Assembly: GCA_018610125.1 (NCBI GenBank)
Contig: JAHEOI010000336.1
Location: 1 to 12,178 of the forward strand
Length of the DNA stretch: 12,178 bases
Direction: 5' to 3'
Source: Verrucomicrobiota bacterium
GTDB taxonomy: Bacteria; Verrucomicrobiota; Verrucomicrobiia; Limisphaerales; JAHEOI01
The notes below the pieces were generated by a model. The model was not told the origin of the DNA. It searched no databases and was given only the letters and a program-made list of their open reading frames with translations. The translations under genes and the position numbers were made by a program. Within the stretch, counting starts at the first letter, position 1. Every line of letters begins with the position of its first letter. Positions 1 to 7,688 of the stretch are shown here, piece by piece.

Positions 1-144
1 AAGAGACAAACCGATTCCAATTCCCAATCGCAGGTCCATCCTATTTATATAAAATGGATAGGGGGCCGACGCAAGGGAAAAACGGGGGTTTTGGCCTTCG
101 TTTAAGCATCTTATTCCTCTTTCGTCGGCGGCCCTAACACGGAT
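1..144. other. Intergenic sequence downstream of the minus-strand operon
   Basis: This stretch lies beyond the stop codon of the PVC-type dehydrogenase gene and shows no credible open reading frame. It contains an A/T-rich patch around 42-55 and an imperfect long-range inverted repeat (see the separate entry at 60-135). What lies to the left of the window is unknown, so the stretch could also hold the 5' or 3' flank of a neighbouring gene. I see no tRNA or other RNA gene in it. Confidence 0.5.
60..135 (-). terminator. Possible weak terminator hairpin for the minus-strand operon
   Basis: CCGACG (66-71) pairs with CGTCGG (123-128), and the stem continues after a small internal loop as AGGG (60-63) with CCCT (132-135). 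The loop is about 51 bases, which is long for an intrinsic terminator. On the minus strand the stem is followed by an AT-rich run (ATCCATTTTATATAA) rather than a clean U-tract. Its place just after the last gene of the operon makes a termination or 3'-end stabilising role plausible. The structure is too imperfect for a firm call. Confidence 0.3.
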
Positions 145-3100
145 TCAATTCAACGGCTGGCCGCTTCGGAGGTAGGCAACAAGGTCACGGATAGCTTCGT
201 CGGAGAGCTGCGAGAGGAGGTTATCCGGCATAAGGCTGCGCGGGCTTCTCTCGAGCTTCTCAAGGTTGTTTTTTTCGATGGTAACGCTCTCTCCATTGAG
301 GGCACGGAGCGTGACAACGTTGGGGGAGCGATCAACGAGGAAGCCGGCGAGCTGACGCCCATCTTTGGTTCGTGCGATATACGTGCCATAGCCTTCCCGG
401 ATTTCGGCGTTCGGGCGGGCGATATTGAACAGCAGGCGATTCAAATCATCTCGGTTATAGGAGGTGAGCGGCGGTCCCAGATCACCGCCTTGACCAAAGA
501 GCCGGTGACAGCTCGCGCAGCGGCTCTGAAAGATCTTTCGCCCTTCATAGGGATTCCCTTCTCCCGAGCTCACGGTCTGGAGGAGGGATCGAACTGCTTT
601 GCTTTTTTGACCGGCGGCATCGGCCTTGTGTCCAAGCACACGATCAAACAAAGCGGCGATCTTGGGCGCCTCTTGCCACCGAAGCTGCTGACGGATTTCC
701 GGCGGAACCGCCTCTTTCGCGATCTTGCCCGACTGGATCGCTTTCAGTAGGTTGCGGGTCCATGCCTTGCGCGTGCTTAATAAAGTGAGGGCATCGTTCC
801 GGATTGTCGCCTCCCATTCACTGAACAGTCGGATAACCTTCTTGGAAATCGCGGGGGAGTTGTATTGCTGCAGTGCCCCCAACGCGGCACGAACGATCGC
901 AGAAGGGTGGCTTGGGTCGATCAAATCGAGCAGGACCGGAACCGATTCCGAATGGCGGATATCTCCAAATGCCTCAATGTAATCAACCCGCTCAGCGACA
1001 TCGACGGAATTGTCCTGAATCAGGGTCAAGGCCTTTCGAATGGCTTCAGAGTCACCTTGACGCATCCTCAGGCTAAGGCTATGGCCGCCTGCTTCTGTTA
1101 AGGCCTTAACGAGCGGGGGTGGCAGCTCGCCTGAAGCGCGGCCTTGGAAAGCTTTTTCAAAGGCGTTGATGAGGACTGTTTCGGCCTGCTTGCCGGGAGC
1201 CGATCTTAGAAGCCGGGCGCATCCGAGAAAATTTGAACGTCCGCCTGCCGCGGCCAGTCGTCTCATCAGGCGTCCAAGGAGCTCCTGGCGGACGAGCGCC
1301 GATTGCCAAATATCATGGTCCTCCTCAAAGAGTTGAAGAACCGAGCTTAGATTGGCGGCGCACTTGGATTCAATCGCCCACCAGAGCAGAAGTGGGATCT
1401 GGGGATCATCAACATCCTGCTCATGCTCGACCAATTCCTTGACAATCGGCAATGCTTGGCCCGCTGGAAGGCGTTTTGCGGTGCATGCGTATTGTCGACG
1501 CACTTCGGGACTGGATTCGGTGGCGGCGGCCTGCCGGAGGCGCTCGGCCATGGCATCCGATACTTCGTGATCATCGCCGAGCAATCGAACGGTCCATGAA
1601 CGGACATACGGGTTGCGATGTTCGAGTGTTTGTGCGGCCAATGACGCGTTAAAGGCCCCCAAACGATTCAAAAGCCACAAGGATTCCAACGCGAGCCGAC
1701 CCGAGGATTCGTTAAGGCGCTGTTTCAAGTCGGGGACGATCGCTTCCGGCTCCCGTGAACTGAGGAGCCGCCGGGCCATTTTGCGAAACCAGCGATTGTC
1801 ATGCTTTAAAAGAGCGACGAGCCCGCGATTCGTTTTCTCGTAAAGGTTGAATGGCTCAACAGGGGAAGCCGCTTTTGCTTGGAGCCGATAGATCCGTCCG
1901 GATGTCGGATCGAGGTAGCCCTGATAATTTTGTCCGTGGGCGATGTATTCCTCGTAGAAGTCGGCAATGTAGAGGGCGCCATCCGGGCCAAGGGTGATGT
2001 TGACCGGACGAAAGCTGGGGTCCTGGCTTTCCAAGGGTCGGGAGAGATCCTTGGTCTTGAAGGTAGAGCCGAGCGGGGTTAGGTCGCTGAGCACGATACG
2101 CCCATGAAGCGGCTCGACGCCGAATAGCTTTCGGTGGTAGCGTTCGGGAAAGCTGTCGCCTTCGTAAATGACGAATGAATGAGAGAATCGCTCAGCCTGA
2201 TGGTGGGGCATGGGAGGGATCTGGCCGAAGGCATAGGGATTTGAAAGGGGGCCATGCTTGGCGATGCCTTTTTCAAAGTAAGCGCCCTGGACGTAATGGA
2301 AGCCCCGACTGTTTCCCCCGTTATTGCCGGAAAAGAGACGCCCTTTCGAATCAATCTCGAGGCCGAAGGCATTGCCACCGCCTTCGGCAAATAGCTCGTA
2401 CTGCCGGGTTTTCGGGTGATAGCGCCATATCGCTTGTCCCATCGAGTGCACGGGCTTTGAGCTCTTTCCCGGTATGGTCACATTGGCCGAGACCGTGCTT
2501 CCTTGAGCCCCGTAGAGCCAGCCGTCCGGCCCCCAACTAAGACTGTTGACGACCGAATGAGTGTCCTCGAGACCGAACCCCTTCAAATGGACGACCGGTT
2601 TTCGATCCGGAACGTCGTTTCGGTCCTGATCCGGATAAAAGAGCAGGTAGGGAGGACTCAGCACCCAAACCCCGTTTGGTCCCGGGAGACAGGCAGTTGC
2701 AATGTTAAGTCCATCGACAAAGGTCTTGTGTCGATCAAACCGCCCGTCCCCGTCGGAGTCCTCATGAATGGTGATACGATCCCTCCCTCGGAACTTGGAG
2801 TCTTTTGGATGGGGAGGCGGAGGCGGCATTTGGTCATAGACCGCTCGATAATATTTGTCCCGGCTCTGCATGGTTAAGCCGGCCGGGAATGGATATTGGC
2901 GGTACTCGACGACCCAGAGGCGCCCTTGGGCGTCGAATTTTATCGATAACGGCTGGGCGATCGTCGGCTCAGACAGGACCAAGTCGACTTCGAAATCATT
3001 GGCAACCTGCAGCTTTTCGGCTGAGGTCTCGGGCGGGAGGTGGTGACCGTGGATGAATTCCGACGGACGGGAGAGCGGGCTCACTGCCTCGCGCGCTTCC

Positions 3101-3729
3101 TCGAAAACGCCGATTTTCGGGCGGTCTTGAATCGGCTCGCCCGTCCGGTTTGAGCTGTCGCCCCACTTGAAGGCCCAGGTACCTTTGAGGACCAATTCTT
3201 TATAATAGCCGGTGAGTATCGGAGCGCGACCGAGGAATCCCCCCCTTCCTTTTCGATTGTAACTCCGGATGCTGACGGCGTTGTAGCGATCCTTTTTTAA
3301 GAGCCCGATCGGAACGCTGAAATGCTGGGAGCTCGCGGGAGCTTTCCGGTAATCGGGGGGGAACGCCCCGTGGCGCCCGATCCGGGTGCCATTGATGTAA
3401 ACCTCATAGGCGTCACTGACATGGTCGAGGAACAACGTGACCGACCGTGTCCAGAGTGTTTCCCGATCACCGGTCCAGCGATCCGGCACCCGGACATAGC
3501 AGCGATACCACGCAAACCGTCGTTTGCCCTCTTCGGTGATCCCCGTGGTTTCTTTCCAGCTCCCGGGGACGGTGACCGATTGCCAGTCAGAGGCAGGTTC
3601 CCGGGCTTTTCCCGGCATTGGAATAAGCGATAAGACAATAACAGGAATGAAGGCCGACAAGTTCCGCACTGACTTCCTTGACCAACAAAGATTCGTGAGG
3701 CCTTTCCAAGCTCGGTTTCGTGGCTTCAT
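145..3729 (-). CDS. PVC-type membrane-bound dehydrogenase / haem-binding protein
   Basis: The product is a large exported protein (1194 aa from the chosen start) of the type abundant in Planctomycetes and Verrucomicrobia, presumed to be a periplasmic or surface redox enzyme acting on carbohydrate-derived substrates. An Arg/Lys-rich N-terminus and a hydrophobic stretch (about 24-37) ending near PGKA (39-42) form a signal peptide. Residues ~48-175 resemble a galactose-binding/GH2 sugar-binding beta-sandwich (WYRCYVRVPDRW, YEVYINGTRIG). Residues ~245-620 match the TIGR02604-like dehydrogenase/propeller region, with a DSDGDGRFD calcium-type loop (324-332). Residues ~630-1000 are HEAT-like helical repeats. 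The C-terminus (~1060-1190) is a TIGR02603-type haem domain with CASCH (1071-1075) and a possible distal ligand Met in SLMPDN (M1167). The frame stays open upstream to 3960, but that stretch overlaps the preceding gene; the ATG at 3729 directly precedes the signal peptide and leaves a 38-base gap. The Shine-Dalgarno is weak. The substrate cannot be read from sequence. Confidence 0.92.
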   Translation of the reverse strand: MKPRNRAWKGLTNLCWSRKSVRNLSAFIPVIVLSLIPMPGKAREPASDWQSVTVPGSWKETTGITEEGKRRFAWYRCYVRVPDRWTGDRETLWTRSVTLFLDHVSDAYEVYINGTRIGRHGAFPPDYRKAPASSQHFSVPIGLLKKDRYNAVSIRSYNRKGRGGFLGRAPILTGYYKELVLKGTWAFKWGDSSNRTGEPIQDRPKIGVFEEAREAVSPLSRPSEFIHGHHLPPETSAEKLQVANDFEVDLVLSEPTIAQPLSIKFDAQGRLWVVEYRQYPFPAGLTMQSRDKYYRAVYDQMPPPPPHPKDSKFRGRDRITIHEDSDGDGRFDRHKTFVDGLNIATACLPGPNGVWVLSPPYLLFYPDQDRNDVPDRKPVVHLKGFGLEDTHSVVNSLSWGPDGWLYGAQGSTVSANVTIPGKSSKPVHSMGQAIWRYHPKTRQYELFAEGGGNAFGLEIDSKGRLFSGNNGGNSRGFHYVQGAYFEKGIAKHGPLSNPYAFGQIPPMPHHQAERFSHSFVIYEGDSFPERYHRKLFGVEPLHGRIVLSDLTPLGSTFKTKDLSRPLESQDPSFRPVNITLGPDGALYIADFYEEYIAHGQNYQGYLDPTSGRIYRLQAKAASPVEPFNLYEKTNRGLVALLKHDNRWFRKMARRLLSSREPEAIVPDLKQRLNESSGRLALESLWLLNRLGAFNASLAAQTLEHRNPYVRSWTVRLLGDDHEVSDAMAERLRQAAATESSPEVRRQYACTAKRLPAGQALPIVKELVEHEQDVDDPQIPLLLWWAIESKCAANLSSVLQLFEEDHDIWQSALVRQELLGRLMRRLAAAGGRSNFLGCARLLRSAPGKQAETVLINAFEKAFQGRASGELPPPLVKALTEAGGHSLSLRMRQGDSEAIRKALTLIQDNSVDVAERVDYIEAFGDIRHSESVPVLLDLIDPSHPSAIVRAALGALQQYNSPAISKKVIRLFSEWEATIRNDALTLLSTRKAWTRNLLKAIQSGKIAKEAVPPEIRQQLRWQEAPKIAALFDRVLGHKADAAGQKSKAVRSLLQTVSSGEGNPYEGRKIFQSRCASCHRLFGQGGDLGPPLTSYNRDDLNRLLFNIARPNAEIREGYGTYIARTKDGRQLAGFLVDRSPNVVTLRALNGESVTIEKNNLEKLERSPRSLMPDNLLSQLSDEAIRDLVAYLRSGQPLN

Positions 3730-3767
3730 GATCAACAAGCCTATCGCACTCGCGGTTACAGGCAATC

Positions 3768-5033
3768 TCAAAAAGCCGGCCAGCCGCTTTGACCGATATC
3801 GGTGCGGTAATAGCTGGCAAGGCATCGGATCTTGGCAATGTTTCGGTATGCTTGGGTAATAGCCCCCTCGAAGGTCTCGGAGATTCCGACCACGTCGGCG
3901 ATGCGGTGGCCGGTAGCGTAGCGTCGGCCACACGGATCCTCCTTGATCTCGTTCCACCAAACATCACAGTCGAAGGGTTCGGTCACTTCGAGCGGAAGCT
4001 CAGGGCCATGAACTTGAATGAAGGGATAACCGTATCCCGCCAGCGTAACCGAGCAGGCAAATCGGCGCTCCGGATGGAACCGGATCGGCGTCGGGCGATT
4101 ATGGACAACGGCATGCAGCGTGGCGACCGGATCCTGTAACATCCGCAGGATAATCGGGCCGCACATCAGGCCGAGGCGGATGTTGTATTCGAGCACGTGC
4201 CAAGCTCCCTCCTTGCGGACCGCGGTCACTTGGATGGGACCGTGATAATCCACGCGCTCGAGCCATGGACGGAGCGGCTCCAAAAGCTCGCGCGCAAGCC
4301 CGTACCGGTCTTGGGGATCTGCTTCAACAATCCCTCCGAGCGGGGCGCCTGCGATGATGCCCATATTGCCGGTGAAGGCCCGTTTGTATTCCTGATTCGT
4401 AACGAGGGAATGGATTTCGCCATGGCTAACGAGGGCCACATGACTTGCTTCTTGATTCCCCATGAACTGCTGCAGAAACACCCCTTCCGCATAGTTGAGA
4501 TGCTCCAGCCACGACCTCGTGTCTTCAGCCGTCTCGCAAAGGATGGTGTGAATAGGACTGCCGGGCGAGCAGAGTGGGTTCTTGATGACATAGGGGCGCG
4601 GGTCTGCCTCAAGGAACGCGGTCGCTTCCAGGCGGTTTCGAGCCACTACCGATTGCGGAAAGCGAATCCCGTATTGGTGACAAAGCTCCTTGGCGAAGTC
4701 TCGGTCGCGCTCGATTTTCATCGCCTCCCCGGTCGGGGAAAGGATCGGCGTATTCCGTCGCGACAAGCTTTCTCCCCAGGCTGTGTGGGCCCAGTCGATC
4801 GACATCGGCAAGAGAAAATCGACCTGGTAGCGTTCCACGAGCGCCGAGGGATCGGGAACCTGGTCCATGGTAAATGCGGGCCCCTCAAGGGAAGGGGGGA
4901 GGTGAGCGTAATCGCGAGTGAGGTAAGTGGTCACCTCGGCCCCGTTTTCCCGAAGGACGCGAAGCATGCCTTGAGTGAAGGCACCGACTCCCAGTCCCAT
5001 TACGGATACCGGTTTTGTGGTCTGGCTCGTCAT
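3768..5033 (-). CDS. PurD-like ATP-grasp ligase, substrate uncertain
   Basis: This 421 aa cytosolic protein has the layout of phosphoribosylamine-glycine ligase (PurD): a Rossmann-like N-domain (VMGLGVGAF, 11-19), the GxxMKIERDRDFAKELCHQYGI-type linker (102-123), an ATP-grasp core and a PurD-like C-terminal domain ending in YYRTDIG (408-414), which matches the usual FRRDIG signature. ATP-grasp residues are visible: the Lys of YVIKNP (K151) and the metal-binding Glu/Asn of LEYNIRLG (E282, N284). Length is close to normal PurD. Two signatures differ. The N-terminal GxGGREHA loop is replaced by GLGVGAFTQ, and the NVRFGDPE loop reads NIRLGLMCG, losing the acidic GDPE part. It probably uses ATP to ligate a carboxylate to an amine, but it may not be the purine-pathway enzyme. 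It starts 18 bases after thpR and is followed 38 bases later by the PVC dehydrogenase. A general PurD-family paralogue is the safest name. Confidence 0.8.
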   Translation of the reverse strand: MTSQTTKPVSVMGLGVGAFTQGMLRVLRENGAEVTTYLTRDYAHLPPSLEGPAFTMDQVPDPSALVERYQVDFLLPMSIDWAHTAWGESLSRRNTPILSPTGEAMKIERDRDFAKELCHQYGIRFPQSVVARNRLEATAFLEADPRPYVIKNPLCSPGSPIHTILCETAEDTRSWLEHLNYAEGVFLQQFMGNQEASHVALVSHGEIHSLVTNQEYKRAFTGNMGIIAGAPLGGIVEADPQDRYGLARELLEPLRPWLERVDYHGPIQVTAVRKEGAWHVLEYNIRLGLMCGPIILRMLQDPVATLHAVVHNRPTPIRFHPERRFACSVTLAGYGYPFIQVHGPELPLEVTEPFDCDVWWNEIKEDPCGRRYATGHRIADVVGISETFEGAITQAYRNIAKIRCLASYYRTDIGQSGWPAF

Positions 5034-5051
5034 GACCGCGTGGCCTTTGCG

Positions 5052-5609
5052 TTAGCTCTCGAGGTGATATTCGACCTCCTTAGTGTGGACCGCGCCTTGC
5101 GGGGTAAGCTTGCTGGAAAACAGCGCAAAGGAATTGACTGAAAATGGCTCGAGGGCGAAATCGCGATGGTGCTCGAGCCAGTTCTGGATGGCGTTGGCGG
5201 CAGCGGTTCGGTTGCGTCCGAGAGTGACATGGGGATGGAATGGCTTGTCTTGCGGCTTGAGCCCGGCCTCGAGCAATTGGTATTCAATTTCTTGCTGCAG
5301 CGAGACAAGCTCGGCTTTACCGCCTTCAATGCCGGCCCAGAGCACTTTGGGCCGGGCCGTGGATGGAAAGACACCGAGCCCGGAGAGCGTCACCTCAAAC
5401 GGTGAGCCGGTCACTGTCTGGAGGGCGTTCTCGATCTTATGTTGGTCATCCGGCGAGCTGTCCCCGATAAAGCGAAGCGTTAAATGGAGCTGTTGGGCAG
5501 GGTTCCACTTGACCCCGGAGACCTCCTGCGCCAGGCAACCCAACCGCAATCTGGCATTCTCAGGGAGCTCTACCGCGATGAATAGCCGTTTGAGCTGATT
5601 TTCGGTCAT
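5052..5609 (-). CDS. thpR: RNA 2',3'-cyclic phosphodiesterase (2H family)
   Basis: This 185 aa cytosolic protein belongs to the 2H phosphoesterase superfamily, LigT/ThpR branch. The family opens 2',3'-cyclic phosphate ends of RNA to 2'-phosphates and can also ligate tRNA halves in vitro. The N-terminus KRLFIAVELP (7-16) is the classic family opening. The two catalytic HxTx motifs are HLTL (42-45) and HVTL (127-130), the second followed by GR and preceded by FHP, as usual. The length is normal (~180-190 aa). The reading frame is open for a further 83 codons upstream, but that extension has no family counterpart. The ATG at 5609 places the conserved motif at the expected distance and has a modest AAGAAG purine stretch upstream. 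It is the first gene of a likely three-gene minus-strand operon, with only 18 bases to the PurD-like gene. Confidence 0.93.
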   Translation of the reverse strand: MTENQLKRLFIAVELPENARLRLGCLAQEVSGVKWNPAQQLHLTLRFIGDSSPDDQHKIENALQTVTGSPFEVTLSGLGVFPSTARPKVLWAGIEGGKAELVSLQQEIEYQLLEAGLKPQDKPFHPHVTLGRNRTAAANAIQNWLEHHRDFALEPFSVNSFALFSSKLTPQGAVHTKEVEYHLES

Positions 5610-5824
5610 GGCTTCTTGTTTTTTCCAGTCTGCTCCTCGATCTTTTCCTTTCGTGGTGGACTTGAGCGAACACCATGGCATATTTAATGGATAGCCTGAA
5701 GCGCGGACATGATCGGCAACTTCAAGAAATTGGAAAAAGAGACCTCTACGTTTGACAAGAAAGAGTCTCCCAATACTATACAGCAAAATGAAATTTGTCC
5801 TGAAACGAAGAGCGAAGGTGGCTT
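5610..5824. other. Divergent intergenic regulatory region
   Basis: These 215 bases separate thpR (leftward) from the first pilB-like gene (rightward), so they must carry promoters for both units. The rightward promoter is clear (entry at 5752-5779). No leftward promoter stands out; AT-rich patches near 5679-5692 (GCATATTTAATGGA) could supply a -10 on the minus strand. No small gene is visible here. Confidence 0.6.
5752..5779 (+). promoter_or_regulatory. Sigma70-type promoter for the type IV pilus cluster
   Basis: A perfect -35 box TTGACA (5752-5757) is followed after 16 bases by TACTAT (5774-5779), a 4/6 match to the -10 consensus. A second candidate -10, TATACA (5777-5782), sits at a 19-base spacing. 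The predicted start of transcription near 5786 would leave a leader of about 40 bases before the GTG start at 5825. This assignment rests on consensus matching and position only. Confidence 0.6.
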
Positions 5825-7540
5825 GTGGCAAGTACCGACGATTATTTAATTGACACATTGCTTGATTTAGGAGTGCTGACGCACGAACAGGTCGACGAAG
5901 TTCGTGACACGGCAGATTCTCGTGGTGAAGGCGTGGTGGACACGCTTCTGGAGCAGAACACCATCTCCCCGGCGGATGTCACCCATGCCAAGGCAGCCCA
6001 TTTTGGAGCCGAGGTGATCGACCTCAATGACTTCCGGCTAACGGATGATGTGATTGCGGCTGTCCCGCGGCACGTTGCCAAGCGCTATAAGATCGTGCCT
6101 GTGGATGCCCACGATGGGGCCGTTACGGTAGCCATCAGTGACCCCTCCGATCTCGATACCATCGACAGCCTGACTCATGTCCTGAACAAGCAAGTCGAGG
6201 TCCGCGTTGCTCCGGAAGAGGATATCGACGAGGCAATCAGCCGGTATTACGGGGAGCAGGACGACACGGTGGGCAAAATGATTCAGGACATCACCGAAGG
6301 TGAGGTTGAACTGGAAGGGCCTGCCGGGGGAGGAGGTGGCCTGACCGATGACGGCACTGCCGTGGATGCGGACGCCCCGATCATCAAGTTGGTCAACTCG
6401 CTCATCGTGGAAGCCTTCAAAATCCGTGCTTCCGATATCCATCTCGAACCGCTGGAGAAGAAGTTCCGGATTCGCTACCGAATTGACGGGGTTCTCCATG
6501 AAATGAAAAGCCCGCCCAAGCGGCTCCAAGCGTCGGTCATCAGTCGGCTCAAGATCCAGGCGAATATGGCCATCGCCGAGAAGCGGGTCCCTCAGGACGG
6601 GCGAATCCAAACAACGATAGGCGGTAAAAAGATCGACCTGCGTGTCTCTTGTCTTCCGACCAACCATGGCGAGAGCATCGTCATGCGTATCCTTGATAAA
6701 GAGGGATTAAAGCTTGGGCTGGCCGAGCTCGGGTTCTTCTCCGACGACCAAGAGACATTTGAGAAGCTGATCAGTCTTCCGGACGGCATCTTTCTCGTCA
6801 CCGGTCCGACCGGTTCCGGAAAGACCACCACGCTTTATTCGTGTCTGAATTATATCAACAAGCCGGACCGAAAGATCATCACAGTCGAGGATCCGGTGGA
6901 ATATCAGCTTGACGGCATCAACCAGGTACCGGTTAACGAGGGGATCGGATTGAGCTTCAGCACGGCATTGAGATCAATGCTCCGCCAATCGCCCAACGTA
7001 ATCATGTTGGGTGAGATTCGTGACTTGGAGACGGCGGGCATTGCCATTAACGCGTCGCTGACCGGACACTTGGTCTTCTCGACCTTGCATACGAACGACG
7101 CGCCGAGTGCGGTCACCCGTTTGGTTGATATCGGGGTGAAACCGTTCTTGGTGGCCTCTTCGACAAGGGGACTGATGGCGCAGCGCTTGGTCCGAAAGGT
7201 CTGTAAGCGGTGCGCGGCCCCGACGACCCCCGAGGAGTCACAACTCCGCGCCATCGGTCTGGATCCGCATAATACCGGGGATGCGAAGTTCATGAAGGGC
7301 AAAGGTTGCAGTGAATGCACGCACACCGGTTACAAAGGGCGTATCGGCATCTTCGAGATATTCCAGATCGATGATGAGATGCGTCGGATGATTTATGACA
7401 GGACCACCTCGAGGCAGTTACGCCAACGGGCGAGAGAGACCGGGATGCGAACATTGCGCGAGGACGGGGTACGCAAGGTCATGGCGGGGATGACAACCCC
7501 GGAAGAAGTCTTGCGAGTGACGGTTGCCGATGCCGATTGA
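5825..7540 (+). CDS. pilB: PilB/GspE-family type IV pilus assembly ATPase (copy 1)
   Basis: This 571 aa cytoplasmic hexameric ATPase is expected to drive pilin extraction from the membrane and fibre extension. Residues ~5-145 form the N-terminal GspE/MshEN-type domain, and ~185-565 the N2 and RecA-like motor domains. Visible motifs are Walker A GPTGSGKT (327-334), Asp box ITVEDPVEY (352-360), Walker B VIMLGEIRD with E397 (392-400), His box TGHLVFSTLHTND (413-425), and the tetracysteine zinc site C460/C463 and C495/C498, which is characteristic of PilB/GspE and absent from PilT. A glycine run (168-172) marks the linker between domains. The start is GTG, chosen because AAGGTGG (5815-5821) lies just upstream and because it gives a family-typical N-terminus. 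The first gene of the pil cluster, it is followed by pilT after 148 bases. GspE of a type II secretion system is the alternative, but the adjacent pilT favours a pilus. Confidence 0.92.
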   Translation: MASTDDYLIDTLLDLGVLTHEQVDEVRDTADSRGEGVVDTLLEQNTISPADVTHAKAAHFGAEVIDLNDFRLTDDVIAAVPRHVAKRYKIVPVDAHDGAVTVAISDPSDLDTIDSLTHVLNKQVEVRVAPEEDIDEAISRYYGEQDDTVGKMIQDITEGEVELEGPAGGGGGLTDDGTAVDADAPIIKLVNSLIVEAFKIRASDIHLEPLEKKFRIRYRIDGVLHEMKSPPKRLQASVISRLKIQANMAIAEKRVPQDGRIQTTIGGKKIDLRVSCLPTNHGESIVMRILDKEGLKLGLAELGFFSDDQETFEKLISLPDGIFLVTGPTGSGKTTTLYSCLNYINKPDRKIITVEDPVEYQLDGINQVPVNEGIGLSFSTALRSMLRQSPNVIMLGEIRDLETAGIAINASLTGHLVFSTLHTNDAPSAVTRLVDIGVKPFLVASSTRGLMAQRLVRKVCKRCAAPTTPEESQLRAIGLDPHNTGDAKFMKGKGCSECTHTGYKGRIGIFEIFQIDDEMRRMIYDRTTSRQLRQRARETGMRTLREDGVRKVMAGMTTPEEVLRVTVADAD

Positions 7541-7688
7541 GGGTCAACGACGCGCCGTTGCGAAGGGAAGACGAGGCTGAGCTGCCCAGCTTGCCAGAGG
7601 GATCCACGTCATAACGGACCAAGAAGAGAAGAAAAAACCCTTAGGATTGCCAATATCAACTTACTAGATTAAAGCCAAAACTGCCCCT
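7541..7688 (+). other. 148-base gap between pilB copy 1 and pilT
   Basis: No gene is visible. The gap holds two short potential hairpins, CAACG/CGTTG at about 7544-7559 and AGCTG/CAGCT around 7580-7592, neither followed by a T-run, so I do not call a terminator. The second half is AT-rich (7625-7680) and could hold an internal promoter (for example TTAGGA 7641-7646 with TAGATT 7665-7670), but the matches are poor. Other gaps inside the cluster are 6 and 21 bases, so this larger one may allow separate control of pilT. Confidence 0.4.

Noticed and set aside
3730..3960. N-terminal extension of the PVC dehydrogenase frame up to 3960
   Set aside because: It overlaps the end of the PurD-like gene by almost 200 bases and would bury the signal peptide inside the protein. 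The ATG at 3729 sits directly before the signal peptide.
4197..5141. 314-codon open frame on the plus strand opposite the PurD-like gene
   Set aside because: It lies antisense to a gene with clear family motifs, spans the thpR/ligase junction and shows no recognisable domain of its own.
5775..5803. Minus-strand TATAGT overlapping the pil promoter -10, as a possible thpR promoter
   Set aside because: The -10 match is good, but at normal spacing the -35 would be TCAGGA, a poor match, and the leader would be long (about 160 bases).
5610..5858. 83-codon N-terminal extension of thpR
   Set aside because: ThpR proteins begin close to the LFIAVELP motif. The extension has no family counterpart and would run across the pil promoter and into the first pilB-like gene.
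6038..6667. 209-codon open frame on the minus strand inside pilB copy 1
   Set aside because: It is a shadow of a strongly conserved gene, with no protein-like motifs.
7544..7592. Small hairpins after the first pilB-like gene, considered as a terminator
   Set aside because: The stems are about 5 bp and no T-run follows, so they do not meet the pattern of an intrinsic terminator.
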